Below are positions 33,375-42,205 of a DNA stretch of 64,000 nucleotides, piece by piece. The notes beneath the pieces were generated by a model. That model made no database searches, was not told the DNA's origin, and worked only from the letters and a program-made list of their open reading frames with translations. Origin of the DNA: Paenibacillus pabuli (GTDB lineage: Bacteria > Bacillota > Bacilli > Paenibacillales > Paenibacillaceae); NCBI RefSeq assembly GCF_039831995.1, contig NZ_JBDOIO010000004.1:372001-436000 (forward strand), written 5' to 3'. The position numbers and the translations under genes were made by a program. Position 1 is the stretch's first letter. Each line of letters starts with the position of its first letter.

Positions 33375-33406
33375 ATCACCCGGGGGGATATTTCCCTCCG
33401 GGTGAT
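33375..33406 (+). terminator. Stem-loop between the small-protein genes and the CgeB genes
   Basis: ATCACCCGGGGGG pairs with CCCTCCGGGTGAT with a short loop; only three T follow, so termination may be partial. Confidence 0.55.
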
Positions 33407-33579
33407 TTGCATGGCCGCAGAAGCGGACATGCCCGTACAGGCCGATGTGGAGGGCAGACGCCAATTTTGCGCCTTGCAGGACACCCGTCCATGATGCATC
33501 TGACCCCGGGGCATATCCTTTAGAGGGAAGACCAATCTCGGGGAGAGACTAAAATGGAATCTCCTGAAAGGAAGACAGG

Positions 33580-34674
33580 GTGAAGGATGTGGCAAAAAAA
33601 CGACATCGACCGCTCCCGGAAGCGAAGATAGCTTACCGCAGCGGATATGCTGAAGGCCGCAGATTTGGCGGCTGTCAGGCCATGATGGAGCGAGTGCAGA
33701 TGTTTGAGCCGACCATGCGGGACATAAAAGTACTGTACATTCCGCAAGGGTTTGATGCCATTGATGAAGGTGTCATCTTAGCACTGCAGCAATCTGTGCG
33801 TGAATGTGTTGTCGGATCGCCGGCAACCATGCTGCAGGATGCAAGTCAGCACAGGCCGGATGTCGTGTTGGTCATGAACGGATTGCACGTGTTTCCTGCG
33901 GATCACCTGGAGCAGGTAGACGGGATACGGGCCCTCGGTATTCGGACAGCGGTGTGGTTTGTGGATGATCCGTATTTTACCGAAGATACGGCGAATATCT
34001 GCAGGCATTACGATCTGGTGTTCACGCATGAAGAAGCGGCGGTTCCGTTTTATGGAGGGAACGGAGCGAGCAGAGTCATTTATATGCCACTCGCGGTTAA
34101 TCCCGGCATGTTCCAGCCTCGTCGCATCGAGCCTCAGCACCAATATGATATTTGTTTTATCGGCACAGGCTTCTGGAACCGGATCGCCTTGTTCGACGAG
34201 CTGGCCCCTTTTCTGGCGAACAAAAAAGTATTTATTGCCGGCGGCCAGTGGCACCGGCTGACACGGTCGGATCTACTCGGCCCTTTTATCCATGAGGGAT
34301 GGATCGATCCAAGCTCAACTGTTAATTATTACAACGGCGCCAAGATTGTCATTAATGTTCACCGGACTTGCGAGAATGGCGAGGACAATCGCAATACGCA
34401 TCATCTGGAAGGGCGATCCATTAATCCAAGAACGTATGAGATCAGTGCCTGCGGCACGATGCAGATTACGGATGCGCGTGGTGACCTGCCCCGCTTTTAC
34501 CAGCCGGGTTACGACATTGAGACGTTTACAACAGCAGCCGAACTGGAGAGCAAAATCAAATATTACCTGAAGCATGAGCAAGAACGGCAGGCAATGGCTT
34601 GGCGGGGGCTGTTGACCACGCTGAACCAGCATACGTTTGCCCGGCGAATCGCCCAGCTGCTGGAGCATGTGTAG
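33580..34674 (+). CDS. cgeB: CgeB-like glycosyltransferase 1
   Basis: 364 residues from GTG after AAAGGAAGACAGG. N-terminal basic stretch and a short GY motif (AYRSGYAEGRRFGG), then a DUF3880-like Rossmann half (VLYIPQGFDAIDEGVILAL) and a C-terminal GT-B half (INVHRTCENG, INPRTYEISACGTMQITD, ARRIAQLLEHV) as in CgeB of Bacillus subtilis. CgeB is a late-sporulation protein of the outermost spore layer; the family transfers sugars to surface proteins. The acceptor may be one of the small proteins upstream. The second CgeB follows 53 bp later. Confidence 0.8.
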   Translation: MKDVAKKRHRPLPEAKIAYRSGYAEGRRFGGCQAMMERVQMFEPTMRDIKVLYIPQGFDAIDEGVILALQQSVRECVVGSPATMLQDASQHRPDVVLVMNGLHVFPADHLEQVDGIRALGIRTAVWFVDDPYFTEDTANICRHYDLVFTHEEAAVPFYGGNGASRVIYMPLAVNPGMFQPRRIEPQHQYDICFIGTGFWNRIALFDELAPFLANKKVFIAGGQWHRLTRSDLLGPFIHEGWIDPSSTVNYYNGAKIVINVHRTCENGEDNRNTHHLEGRSINPRTYEISACGTMQITDARGDLPRFYQPGYDIETFTTAAELESKIKYYLKHEQERQAMAWRGLLTTLNQHTFARRIAQLLEHV

Positions 34675-34727
34675 AACAGCAAACCCGCAATACGGCGAAC
34701 GTTATCCCAAACAGAAGGAGTGGCGGT

Positions 34728-35867
34728 ATGTCTATCAAACACCGTAAAAAGAGGAATTTTCATACGCCTGTGCTCAGCCTGGCTGAGCAGGCCCGCAAAA
34801 ACGGGCAGCATGCCGGTTATGATGCAGGTAAGGAAGAAGGATACCTGCGCGGGCGTGCCAACTATATTGTCAATTGCGCACAGGAGCCGCTGCCTTTCCG
34901 GCAGATCCACATCCTGTACGTCTCATCAGGTAAAGGATTTCCCTATTCTCCGCTGGATGAGGCGATTATGGCCACCCTGCAAGGCATGGTTGCTCAGGTG
35001 ACGCTGACCGATCCGCGGCAGCCGGTTTCCGAGATTGCGCTGCAAAATCGCCCCGATTTGGTTCTAGTACTGGATGGCATGGATATTCCACTTGAGCATA
35101 TTGATGCGATTCGCCAGGCAGGCATTCCAACAGCAATCTGGCTGACGGATGATCCGTACTACACGGATATGACGATGGAGCGTGTGCATCATTTCGATCA
35201 TATTTTCACACTGGAATTGAACTGCGTAGAACTGTACCGTCAGAGCGGCTGTGCATCTGTACATTACTTGCCATTTGCTGCATTCACCAATCATTACTTC
35301 CCGATCACAACGCCATCCCCTCTGCACCGGGACGTCAGTTTTATCGGATCTGCCTACTGGAACCGGGTCTACTTCTTCAATCCAATCATGGCACAGATCA
35401 TGTCGCACAATACCGTGTTTAATGGCATCTGGTGGGACCGTCTGCCTGGCTATGAAGCCTATGGCGAGAAGATTGAGCATGGACGCTGGATGAGTCCACA
35501 GGAAACCAATGATGTATATAACGGGACCAAAATTGTCATCAACCTTCACCGTTCCCACGAAGATGATTCCGTCAATAACAACCATCTCAAAATACCACCA
35601 GCTTCGCCGAATCCAAGAACATTTGAAATCTCGGCTTCCGCTACACTGCAGCTGACGGATGCGCGTGATGACCTGGCGCGATTCTATAAGCCGGGCGTGG
35701 AGATTGAAACGTATTCTTCGCCCCAAGAGCTGCTCGACAAGGTTGAATACTATCTTACTCACGAGAAAGAGCGCCGTGAAATCGCGCTTCGCGGATTGGA
35801 ACGGACGCTCAAGGAACACACGTATGGCAGAAGAATTAATGAAATGCTGACAATCATATTCCCTTAA
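34728..35867 (+). CDS. cgeB: CgeB-like glycosyltransferase 2
   Basis: 379 residues from ATG after AGAAGGAGTGG. Same architecture as the preceding gene: basic start (MSIKHRKKRNFHT), GY motif (AGYDAGKEEGYLRGRANY), DUF3880-like half and GT-B half with INLHRSHEDDSVNNNH and NPRTFEISASATLQLTDA. The two are clearly paralogs. The duplicated pair suggests a glycan with two related linkages or two acceptor proteins. Confidence 0.8.
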   Translation: MSIKHRKKRNFHTPVLSLAEQARKNGQHAGYDAGKEEGYLRGRANYIVNCAQEPLPFRQIHILYVSSGKGFPYSPLDEAIMATLQGMVAQVTLTDPRQPVSEIALQNRPDLVLVLDGMDIPLEHIDAIRQAGIPTAIWLTDDPYYTDMTMERVHHFDHIFTLELNCVELYRQSGCASVHYLPFAAFTNHYFPITTPSPLHRDVSFIGSAYWNRVYFFNPIMAQIMSHNTVFNGIWWDRLPGYEAYGEKIEHGRWMSPQETNDVYNGTKIVINLHRSHEDDSVNNNHLKIPPASPNPRTFEISASATLQLTDARDDLARFYKPGVEIETYSSPQELLDKVEYYLTHEKERREIALRGLERTLKEHTYGRRINEMLTIIFP

Positions 35868-35900
35868 TTTCCGGTCGGGAGGAGGTGTGCACAGACCTGC

Positions 35901-37481
35901 ATGCAAGTTCATGCAGTGGTCCGTGCAGCCATGGCGACTAAACCGAAACTCATGTTATTTTCCCATGTATGCAATACCCGGAGTATTACGGGGGCGGAGA
36001 AACTTCTGCTCCATTTTATGAGGGAAATGGGCTCTATCTTCGACTGCGTGCTTGTTGCTCCCCAGGAAGGTAAGCTGGCCGGGCTTGCGCGGAGATTCGG
36101 CATTCAGGTCAAAATATGCTCTCTGCCGATGCTTCACGGTGTGTACACACCCTACCAGGGCATAGCAAATGATGCAGAACAGCTTCGCCACACACCTGCT
36201 TACCAGGACGTGGTTTCCCTCATCAGGGAAACTTCTCCTGCGCTGGTGTTGACCAATACCTGTGTGAATGTGATGCCTGCTGTTGCAGCAAAGTCTCTGC
36301 AGATCCCGGTGATCTGGAAGATTACGGAGATTATTCAGATCAATGATCATACAGACGAGGCTGTACAGATGATAGACCGGTACTCGGACTGGATTATCGG
36401 TATATCCGAGACGGCTGCAGCTCCGTTCAAACATGCGGGCATGAGCGGGAAGCTGTCGGTCCTTCCCCCAACCTGGGACCCGGCGCTGCCTGCACCGGAC
36501 CGCTGGCTTCACTTGCGTGAGCGCAAGCGCAAGGAGCTCGGCTTCAGGAACTCGCATGTCTGTATCGGCTATATCTCTTCATTTATATATGATGCCAAAG
36601 GGCTGAGACCTTTTATTGACATGGCCCTGCAGCTCTGTGAAACCCACTCGAAAGCCAGGTACTGGATCATTGGTGCGCCAGCAGACAAAAAGTACTATGA
36701 CGAATGCGTCGCACGGGTGAAGAAGTCAGGATATGCCCGCAGATTTACCTTTACGACATTTGAAGAGAATGTTTCCCTTGCCTATACGGCGATGGATATG
36801 GTGGTTATTCCGAGCATGGTCAAGGAAGGCTTTGGCATGACTGCGCTGGAGGGCGTTTATTTTGCCAAACCGGTTATCGCTTTTGCCCAGGGTGGTTTGT
36901 CGGAGCTGCTGGAAGGGGTAGGCAGCGGCCAATTTCTTGCTCCTCCGGGAGACAGCAATGCGCTTGCCGTCTTGGCGACGACCCTGCTGGACGACTCGGA
37001 GCTGGCGTCCGATACCGCCTGGCGGGGCCGGGCAGAAGCGGAACGATTATATGGAATTGAAACCTACAGAGCCGGCATGCATACGATGGTGACACAGTGG
37101 TTGCTGCAGTACCCCGGCTGGTTCCCTTACATTCAGGCGCCGAATGGCCCGGTGTACACCTGGGGAGAAGGCGGATTGCGTACAGTACTTGCTCTGGATC
37201 CCGGGGCAGTTAGAGCACTTCTGTTCCCGCTGTCGGTTATCCAGGCATTACCACTCTCTCCACTTCCTCCGATTGCCGTAGGTCATCCTGTTTCCGCTGA
37301 AGTGGTTGAGAAGCGTCCGGCGAGCAAGATTAACAAACGGAAAACGGGAGCAAAAAAGCGAAACCGGAAGGTAACTCGGCAAAAGAGAAAGCATCTGTAC
37401 AGGGCAAAACCAACGGCTCGCAAGCGTACGACTGCCAGGTCAAGGCGCCGGGCGCGTCGGAAAGGTTCCAATACACGATGA
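35901..37481 (+). CDS. GT4 glycosyltransferase with Lys/Arg-rich tail
   Basis: 526 residues. GT-B enzyme of the GT4 class: N-terminal half with NTRSITGAEKLLLHFMREM and C-terminal half with YISSFIYDAKGLRPFID and the EGFGMTALEGVYFAKPVIA segment containing the E-x7-E motif. After residue 465 comes a tail with about 30 basic residues (KRKTGAKKRNRKVTRQKRK). The tail resembles the basic part of the small protein at 32981 and is not part of the GT4 fold. ATG at 35901 is 13 bases after GGAGGTG; ATG 35931 is an alternative. Confidence 0.8.
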   Translation: MQVHAVVRAAMATKPKLMLFSHVCNTRSITGAEKLLLHFMREMGSIFDCVLVAPQEGKLAGLARRFGIQVKICSLPMLHGVYTPYQGIANDAEQLRHTPAYQDVVSLIRETSPALVLTNTCVNVMPAVAAKSLQIPVIWKITEIIQINDHTDEAVQMIDRYSDWIIGISETAAAPFKHAGMSGKLSVLPPTWDPALPAPDRWLHLRERKRKELGFRNSHVCIGYISSFIYDAKGLRPFIDMALQLCETHSKARYWIIGAPADKKYYDECVARVKKSGYARRFTFTTFEENVSLAYTAMDMVVIPSMVKEGFGMTALEGVYFAKPVIAFAQGGLSELLEGVGSGQFLAPPGDSNALAVLATTLLDDSELASDTAWRGRAEAERLYGIETYRAGMHTMVTQWLLQYPGWFPYIQAPNGPVYTWGEGGLRTVLALDPGAVRALLFPLSVIQALPLSPLPPIAVGHPVSAEVVEKRPASKINKRKTGAKKRNRKVTRQKRKHLYRAKPTARKRTTARSRRRARRKGSNTR

Positions 37482-37494
37482 AGGCGGGATAACG

Positions 37495-38586
37495 ATGAAG
37501 ATCATGACGGTGCTGGGCACGAGACCGGAGATTATTCGACTCAGCCTGATCATTTCCAAGCTGGACCAGTACGCGTCCAAGCATATTCTTGTGCACACAG
37601 GACAGAACTTCACGGAAAGTCTCAGCGGTCAGTTTTTCAAGGAAATGGGCCTGCGTGCGCCAGACTACGTCCTTCAGGACGAAGCGGCCTCGCTGGGCCG
37701 CCAGCTATCCTCCATGTTCTCTCAAATGGAAGATCTCTTGCTTCAGGAAAGGCCGGATAAAGTGCTGCTGCTCGGTGATACCAACAGCGCACTCTGTGCC
37801 GTGCTGGCTGAACGCATGGGGATTCCGGTCGTTCACATGGAGGCAGGCAATCGCTGCTTCGATCTGGATGTGCCTGAAGAGAAAAATCGAAAGGTCATCG
37901 ATGCCATATCGACCATTAATATGCCTTATACCGAACAGAGCAAGAAGCACTTGGTTAATGAAGGTGTGCCCAGCCGGCGAATTGTGCTCACGGGCAATCC
38001 GATTTATGAAGTCATGCGTCATTATGACGCACAGGTGAACGCCAGCAAAATACTGAAAAAGCTAAAGCTGAAGTCGGGGCAGTACTTTTTGGTAACCGCC
38101 CACCGGGCAGAAAATGTAGATCATCCGCCTCATCTGCTGGAGATTATGAAAGGTCTGAACCAGGTTGCGGAAGAACACGGCCTGCGCGTGATCTGCAGCA
38201 TCCATCCCCGAACGGCCATCCGAATTGCAGAACATTTGCAGCTGGTGATGAATCCGCTCGTGGAATTTCACGAGCCGTTCGGATTTTTTGACTTCGTCAT
38301 GCTGGAACGCCATGCGCGCTGTGCACTGACGGACAGCGGTACCGTTCAGGAAGAATGCTGCATCATGGGTGTGCCCACAGTGACCATGCGGCGGACAACC
38401 GAACGTCCGGAGACGGTGGACTGCGGCAGCAACGTAGTCTCCGGTCTGGATGCAGCCCGCATTGCGGGATGTGTGAAGGTCATGACGGAGATGGCAAGTG
38501 ACTGGGAGTGCCCGCAGGGTTACAAAGCAACAGATGTATCCGGTAAAGTGGTCAAATTTCTGCTTGGAGGGAAAATACATGTTTGA
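37495..38586 (+). CDS. UDP-sugar 2-epimerase, FnlC/CapG/WbjD subgroup
   Basis: 363 residues, WecB fold. Motifs: GTRPEIIRLS at the N-terminus, HTGQNF, LGDTNSAL, HMEAGNRCFDLDVPEEKNRK and TDSGTVQEE. The GNRCFD..VPEE.NR form separates the FnlC/CapG/WbjD group (acting on UDP-L-RhaNAc-type or UDP-L-PneNAc-type sugars) from true MnaA, which has GLRT at this place. It therefore makes the final 2-epimerisation to UDP-L-FucNAc or UDP-L-QuiNAc. It overlaps the next gene by eight bases. Confidence 0.78.
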   Translation: MKIMTVLGTRPEIIRLSLIISKLDQYASKHILVHTGQNFTESLSGQFFKEMGLRAPDYVLQDEAASLGRQLSSMFSQMEDLLLQERPDKVLLLGDTNSALCAVLAERMGIPVVHMEAGNRCFDLDVPEEKNRKVIDAISTINMPYTEQSKKHLVNEGVPSRRIVLTGNPIYEVMRHYDAQVNASKILKKLKLKSGQYFLVTAHRAENVDHPPHLLEIMKGLNQVAEEHGLRVICSIHPRTAIRIAEHLQLVMNPLVEFHEPFGFFDFVMLERHARCALTDSGTVQEECCIMGVPTVTMRRTTERPETVDCGSNVVSGLDAARIAGCVKVMTEMASDWECPQGYKATDVSGKVVKFLLGGKIHV

Positions 38587-39565
38587 AAATAAACGTATAC
38601 TCGTGACAGGCGGTACTGGATCATGGGGGTATGAACTCGTGGCCCAACTGCTGCCCCAGCAGCCTAAGGAAATTATCGTTTACTCCCGTAATGAATCAAG
38701 CCAGGTGGCGATGAGCCGCGAGTTCGAGGATCCCCGTCTTCACTTCCGAATTGGGGATATTCGTGACAAGGAAGCATTAACGGCTGCTTGCCAGCAAGTG
38801 GACTATGTATTCCATCTGGCGGCGCTCAAACATGTCCCGGTATGTGAAGATCAGCCTTATGAAGCGCTCAAAACCAATGTAATTGGTACCCAGAACGTAA
38901 TTGAGGCTGCCATCGAGAACCATGTTGAAAAAGTCATTTATATCTCGACTGACAAGGCGGCCAACCCATCCAACTTCTATGGCATGACCAAGGCGATCGG
39001 TGAGAAATTAATCGTATATGCGAATCTGCTGCACAGCAATACTCGATTTGTGACTGTACGTGGCGGCAATGTGCTTGGCACTAACGGCAGCGTTGTGCAT
39101 CTCTTCAAGAATCAGATTCGCCAGAAAGGTCAAGTGTCCATCACGGACATGAACATGACCCGTTTCTTCCTCACACTGAAGGATGCCATCACGCTGCTGT
39201 TCAAGGCCTCCGTCGAGAGTGTAGGCGGTGAGATTTTCGTCATGACGATGCCTACGTGCAAAATTGTGGATCTTGCGGAAGTGCTGATTGAAGATTCCGG
39301 CGTGGAGAACGTGGCTATCGTGGAGCGCGGTACCCGGCCTGGTGAGAAAATTCATGAAATTCTGATGAGTGAATTCGAAAGCATGACAACCGTCGTTTAC
39401 GACGAACAGTACCTAGTCATTCTCCCAACACTTGGCATACCGGGACTGCGTGAACATTACACGCACTGCCCTCCTGTTTCCTTCAGCAGCTTTAGTTCGG
39501 AACATCAGTTGATGACGAAAGAGGAGATTCGCGACATTCTGAAACGCGGAGGATTCCTGTCATGA
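38579..39565 (+). CDS. UDP-GlcNAc 4,6-dehydratase/5-epimerase (CapE/PseB/WbjB family)
   Basis: 328 residues from ATG, seven bases after TTGGAGG. N-terminal GGTGSWG for NAD(P), IGDIRD, HLAALKHVPVCED, STDKAANPSNFYGMTK with the active-site Tyr and Lys, then VRGGNVLGTNGSV. These fit inverting UDP-GlcNAc 4,6-dehydratases. The product is the UDP-4-keto-6-deoxy-L-sugar used by the next two steps. The active-site YGMTK is closer to PseB/FlaA1 than to CapE, where a Met takes the Tyr place. First committed step of the route. Confidence 0.8.
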   Translation: MFENKRILVTGGTGSWGYELVAQLLPQQPKEIIVYSRNESSQVAMSREFEDPRLHFRIGDIRDKEALTAACQQVDYVFHLAALKHVPVCEDQPYEALKTNVIGTQNVIEAAIENHVEKVIYISTDKAANPSNFYGMTKAIGEKLIVYANLLHSNTRFVTVRGGNVLGTNGSVVHLFKNQIRQKGQVSITDMNMTRFFLTLKDAITLLFKASVESVGGEIFVMTMPTCKIVDLAEVLIEDSGVENVAIVERGTRPGEKIHEILMSEFESMTTVVYDEQYLVILPTLGIPGLREHYTHCPPVSFSSFSSEHQLMTKEEIRDILKRGGFLS

Positions 39566-40389
39566 AGCTCCTGATACTTGGGGGGAACGGAATGGCGGGC
39601 CATGTTATGGTCGACTATTTCCGCCGTCAAGGTGTGCACAGTGTCTTCTACACCACCCGGGACGTGTCCGACCCGAACGGTCTGCTGCTGGATGTGAATG
39701 ACAGCTATATGGTGGATCGTCTGGTGGAGGCTGTGCACCCGGATGTTATCGTTAACGCTGTAGGTGTGCTGAACAGCTTCGCAGATGAAGATAAAATTAC
39801 CGCTTATCACATTAACGGCTTCCTTCCGCATCGTTTGCGGAGGGTGGCTGATACCATTGGTGCCCGTTTGATTCATATCAGCACGGACTGTGTCTTCAGC
39901 GGAGACCGTGGCTCATATACGGAGAATGATGTCACGGATGGGACATCAGCATACGCGATTACCAAAGCACTGGGTGAGGTTCATGATCCAGGACACCTGA
40001 CGATCCGCACCTCCATAATTGGACCTGAGATCCGCCAGGGCGGCATTGGCCTGATGCATTGGTTTATGTCCCGCACGGGTGAAGTAGGCGGATATACGCG
40101 TGTATTCTGGAATGGTGTAACTACACTGGAGCTGGCAAAATGGGTGGATCATTATCTGGCGTCACCCGTCAGTGGCCTGATTCATCTGGCGCATCCTGCA
40201 CCTGTTAGCAAGCACGATCTGCTGCTTCTTTTCCAGCAGACCTGGAACAAGCAAGATGTGAATATTGTGCCTGATGACAGCCTTGTGCAGGATCGTACCC
40301 TCGTATCCACACGCGAGGATGTGAAGACAGACCTTCCGGATTATTCTACGATGCTGAAGGAGCTGGCATTATGGATGGAGCAGAACTAA
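39562..40389 (+). CDS. RmlD-like 4-ketoreductase
   Basis: 275 residues. SDR with GGNGMAGHVM at the N-terminus, VNAVGVLNSFADED, HISTDCVFSG and YAITKALGEV (YxxxK type). This is the RmlD fold without the cupin domain that follows in CapF/FnlB/WbjC (about 370 residues). It resembles WbvR-type reductases of UDP-L-QuiNAc synthesis. It overlaps both neighbours (four and 19 bases), so the three sugar-nucleotide enzymes are made together. Confidence 0.75.
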   Translation: MKLLILGGNGMAGHVMVDYFRRQGVHSVFYTTRDVSDPNGLLLDVNDSYMVDRLVEAVHPDVIVNAVGVLNSFADEDKITAYHINGFLPHRLRRVADTIGARLIHISTDCVFSGDRGSYTENDVTDGTSAYAITKALGEVHDPGHLTIRTSIIGPEIRQGGIGLMHWFMSRTGEVGGYTRVFWNGVTTLELAKWVDHYLASPVSGLIHLAHPAPVSKHDLLLLFQQTWNKQDVNIVPDDSLVQDRTLVSTREDVKTDLPDYSTMLKELALWMEQN

Positions 40390-41312
40390 CGGGCAAAAAC
40401 GTGCTGATTACGGGTGCCTCCGGTTTTACCGGACGGCATGCTGTGGCCTATTTCAAGAGTGTCGGTGCCAAGGTTGCCGCCGTGGTGCGGCGAGCAGGCG
40501 TGCATGCATTTGGCGAAGGCGTAGCTGTACACGTCTGTGACCTTAACGATAAACAGCAAGTGCGTCAACTGATTGATGAGGTTCAGCCGGATTACGCGCT
40601 GCATCTCGCGGGGAAAAATTCGGTGCCCGACTCCTGGTCGGACCCGCTGCTTGTACTGGAAACGAATGTAATGGCCGTCCTGTATTTACTGGATGCTCTT
40701 CGAAGCTGTCCATCAGCACGGACGGTCATCGTGGGATCCCGGTTGAAATATACGGTCGAACCAGGCCGAAAACCGGAGCCTCCTCATCCTTACAGTCTCA
40801 GCAAAGCGCTGGAAGAAATGGTGTCTTTGTCATGGATGTCCCTGTTTGGGCAGCAGATCATGCTAGCTGAGCCCGGGAATTTGATCGGTGCTGGCCCCTC
40901 TACAGGGATCTGTTCACTGCTTGCGCGGCATGTGGTTGCCTGTGAGCAGGAGGGCAAGCGTGAAGCTTTCCGTCTATCCGGACGGGATAATACACGGGAT
41001 TTCCTGGATGTACGGGATGCGGTCAGAGCCTATGCCACACTTCTTGTGCATGGAACTACGGGGACCGTCTATCCGGTGGTTTCCGGGACGGAGCGCAGTC
41101 TGGGCGAAATCGCGGATACATTGCTTTCCATGACGGAGGCAGAAGTGCCTGTCCGCTGGGACGGAGCCTCTTCAGGACCGGATGGGGCCGGCAAGGAGGA
41201 GGAGTTATCCTTGCTGTGCAAACTGGGATGGCAGCCTCTGATTCCGTTTGCCCAATCCCTTCAGGATATTCTGAGCGATGTTCGAAGGCAGCAAGGGGGA
41301 GAGGCTAAATGA
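40371..41312 (+). CDS. NAD-dependent epimerase/dehydratase (SDR, GMD-like)
   Basis: 313 residues. GASGFTGRHA for NAD binding, LAGKNSVPDSWSDP, and HPYSLSKALEE with the YxxxK pair; NTRDFLDVRDAVRAY is the usual GDP-mannose dehydratase-like segment. The substrate is unknown; it may provide a second deoxysugar or act on the same UDP-sugar. A serine replaces the usual Thr in the catalytic triad region (VGSRLKYT). Tightly coupled to the genes on both sides. Confidence 0.75.
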   Translation: MDGAELTGKNVLITGASGFTGRHAVAYFKSVGAKVAAVVRRAGVHAFGEGVAVHVCDLNDKQQVRQLIDEVQPDYALHLAGKNSVPDSWSDPLLVLETNVMAVLYLLDALRSCPSARTVIVGSRLKYTVEPGRKPEPPHPYSLSKALEEMVSLSWMSLFGQQIMLAEPGNLIGAGPSTGICSLLARHVVACEQEGKREAFRLSGRDNTRDFLDVRDAVRAYATLLVHGTTGTVYPVVSGTERSLGEIADTLLSMTEAEVPVRWDGASSGPDGAGKEEELSLLCKLGWQPLIPFAQSLQDILSDVRRQQGGEAK

Positions 41313-42025
41313 GTCCAAAAGTGTCGGTTGTCATTCCATTCTACAACTGCCCTTACGTGCCGCAGGCGATCCAAAGCGCGATAAACCAGACGTATACCAA
41401 CGTAGAGATCATTGTGGTGGACGATGGCTCCACAAGACATGCGGAGCTTCTCCAGCCCTACCTGCCCCATATCTATATTCTTGGCAAAAGCAACGGCGGC
41501 ACAGCCTCGGCTCTCAATCACGGCATTCGTCATGCTTCGGGTGATTATGTGGTCTGGCTTAGCTCAGATGATGTTCTCTATCCGGATAAAATACGTTATC
41601 AGGTAGAGTTCATGCAACGGGAAAATGTGCTGGCCTCCCATACCAACTTTCATTATATTAATGAACATTCCGCGGTTACCAAGCTGCATGGCGGAGCAGA
41701 ACCGATGGCCGATATTGACTGGCTGCGCCGCTTCGTGGACGGCAATCCGGTGAATGGTTGCACCGTCATGATCCGCAAGGATCTGTTCGGTGCGGTAGGT
41801 CTCTTCAATGAGCTGCTGCCTTATACACATGATCTGGATCTCTGGCTGCGAATCCTGCTGAATGGATATCGTTTTCCATACCTGAATGAACCCCTTACGG
41901 CATATCGTTGGCACGGGGGGATGGGATCGGTACGTCATGCGGAGACGATTGGCAAGGAGGCCGCCATGGTCTGGTCCAGATATCGTGAACCTTTGCTTCA
42001 GCGAATTGCAGCCATGGGTGGCTAA
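41309..42025 (+). CDS. GT2 glycosyltransferase A
   Basis: 238 residues. GT-A fold: VSVVIPFYNCPYVPQAI, VDDGSTRHAELL, NHGIRHASGDYVVWLSSDD (DxD-type site), then NGCTVMIRKDLF and the acceptor-side TYTHDLDLWLRI. Single-domain family 2 enzyme that transfers one sugar from a nucleotide donor. It overlaps the SDR gene by four bases. Confidence 0.82.
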   Translation: MSPKVSVVIPFYNCPYVPQAIQSAINQTYTNVEIIVVDDGSTRHAELLQPYLPHIYILGKSNGGTASALNHGIRHASGDYVVWLSSDDVLYPDKIRYQVEFMQRENVLASHTNFHYINEHSAVTKLHGGAEPMADIDWLRRFVDGNPVNGCTVMIRKDLFGAVGLFNELLPYTHDLDLWLRILLNGYRFPYLNEPLTAYRWHGGMGSVRHAETIGKEAAMVWSRYREPLLQRIAAMGG

Positions 42026-42205
42026 ATCGTCTGTAAGAGATTGAGGGGTTATGGGAGTGAGGTGCCATAATACCCTCTTTTCTATGTATCCGCTCAAGCG
42101 TAATTCTTGATCTTTCTATCACAGATGCCCGCGAACTGAAGACAGCTCCATCATATGATAAGGGTAGATGTTTTACAGAGACAGGCGAGGAAAGGGGAGG
42201 CCCGG

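Noticed and set aside
33084-33494. Long Arg/Thr-rich open frames overlapping the basic GY protein and its downstream stem-loop
   Set aside because: They are alternative-frame readings of the Lys/Arg-codon-rich gene; no ribosome site, and the frame of the basic protein has a perfect start context.
40381-40400. AACTAACGGGCAAAAACG resembles the arm of the structured repeat
   Set aside because: It lies inside coding sequence at the overlap of two sugar-enzyme genes, lacks the central hairpin and the terminal GTTAG, and is explained by the codons of the SDR gene.
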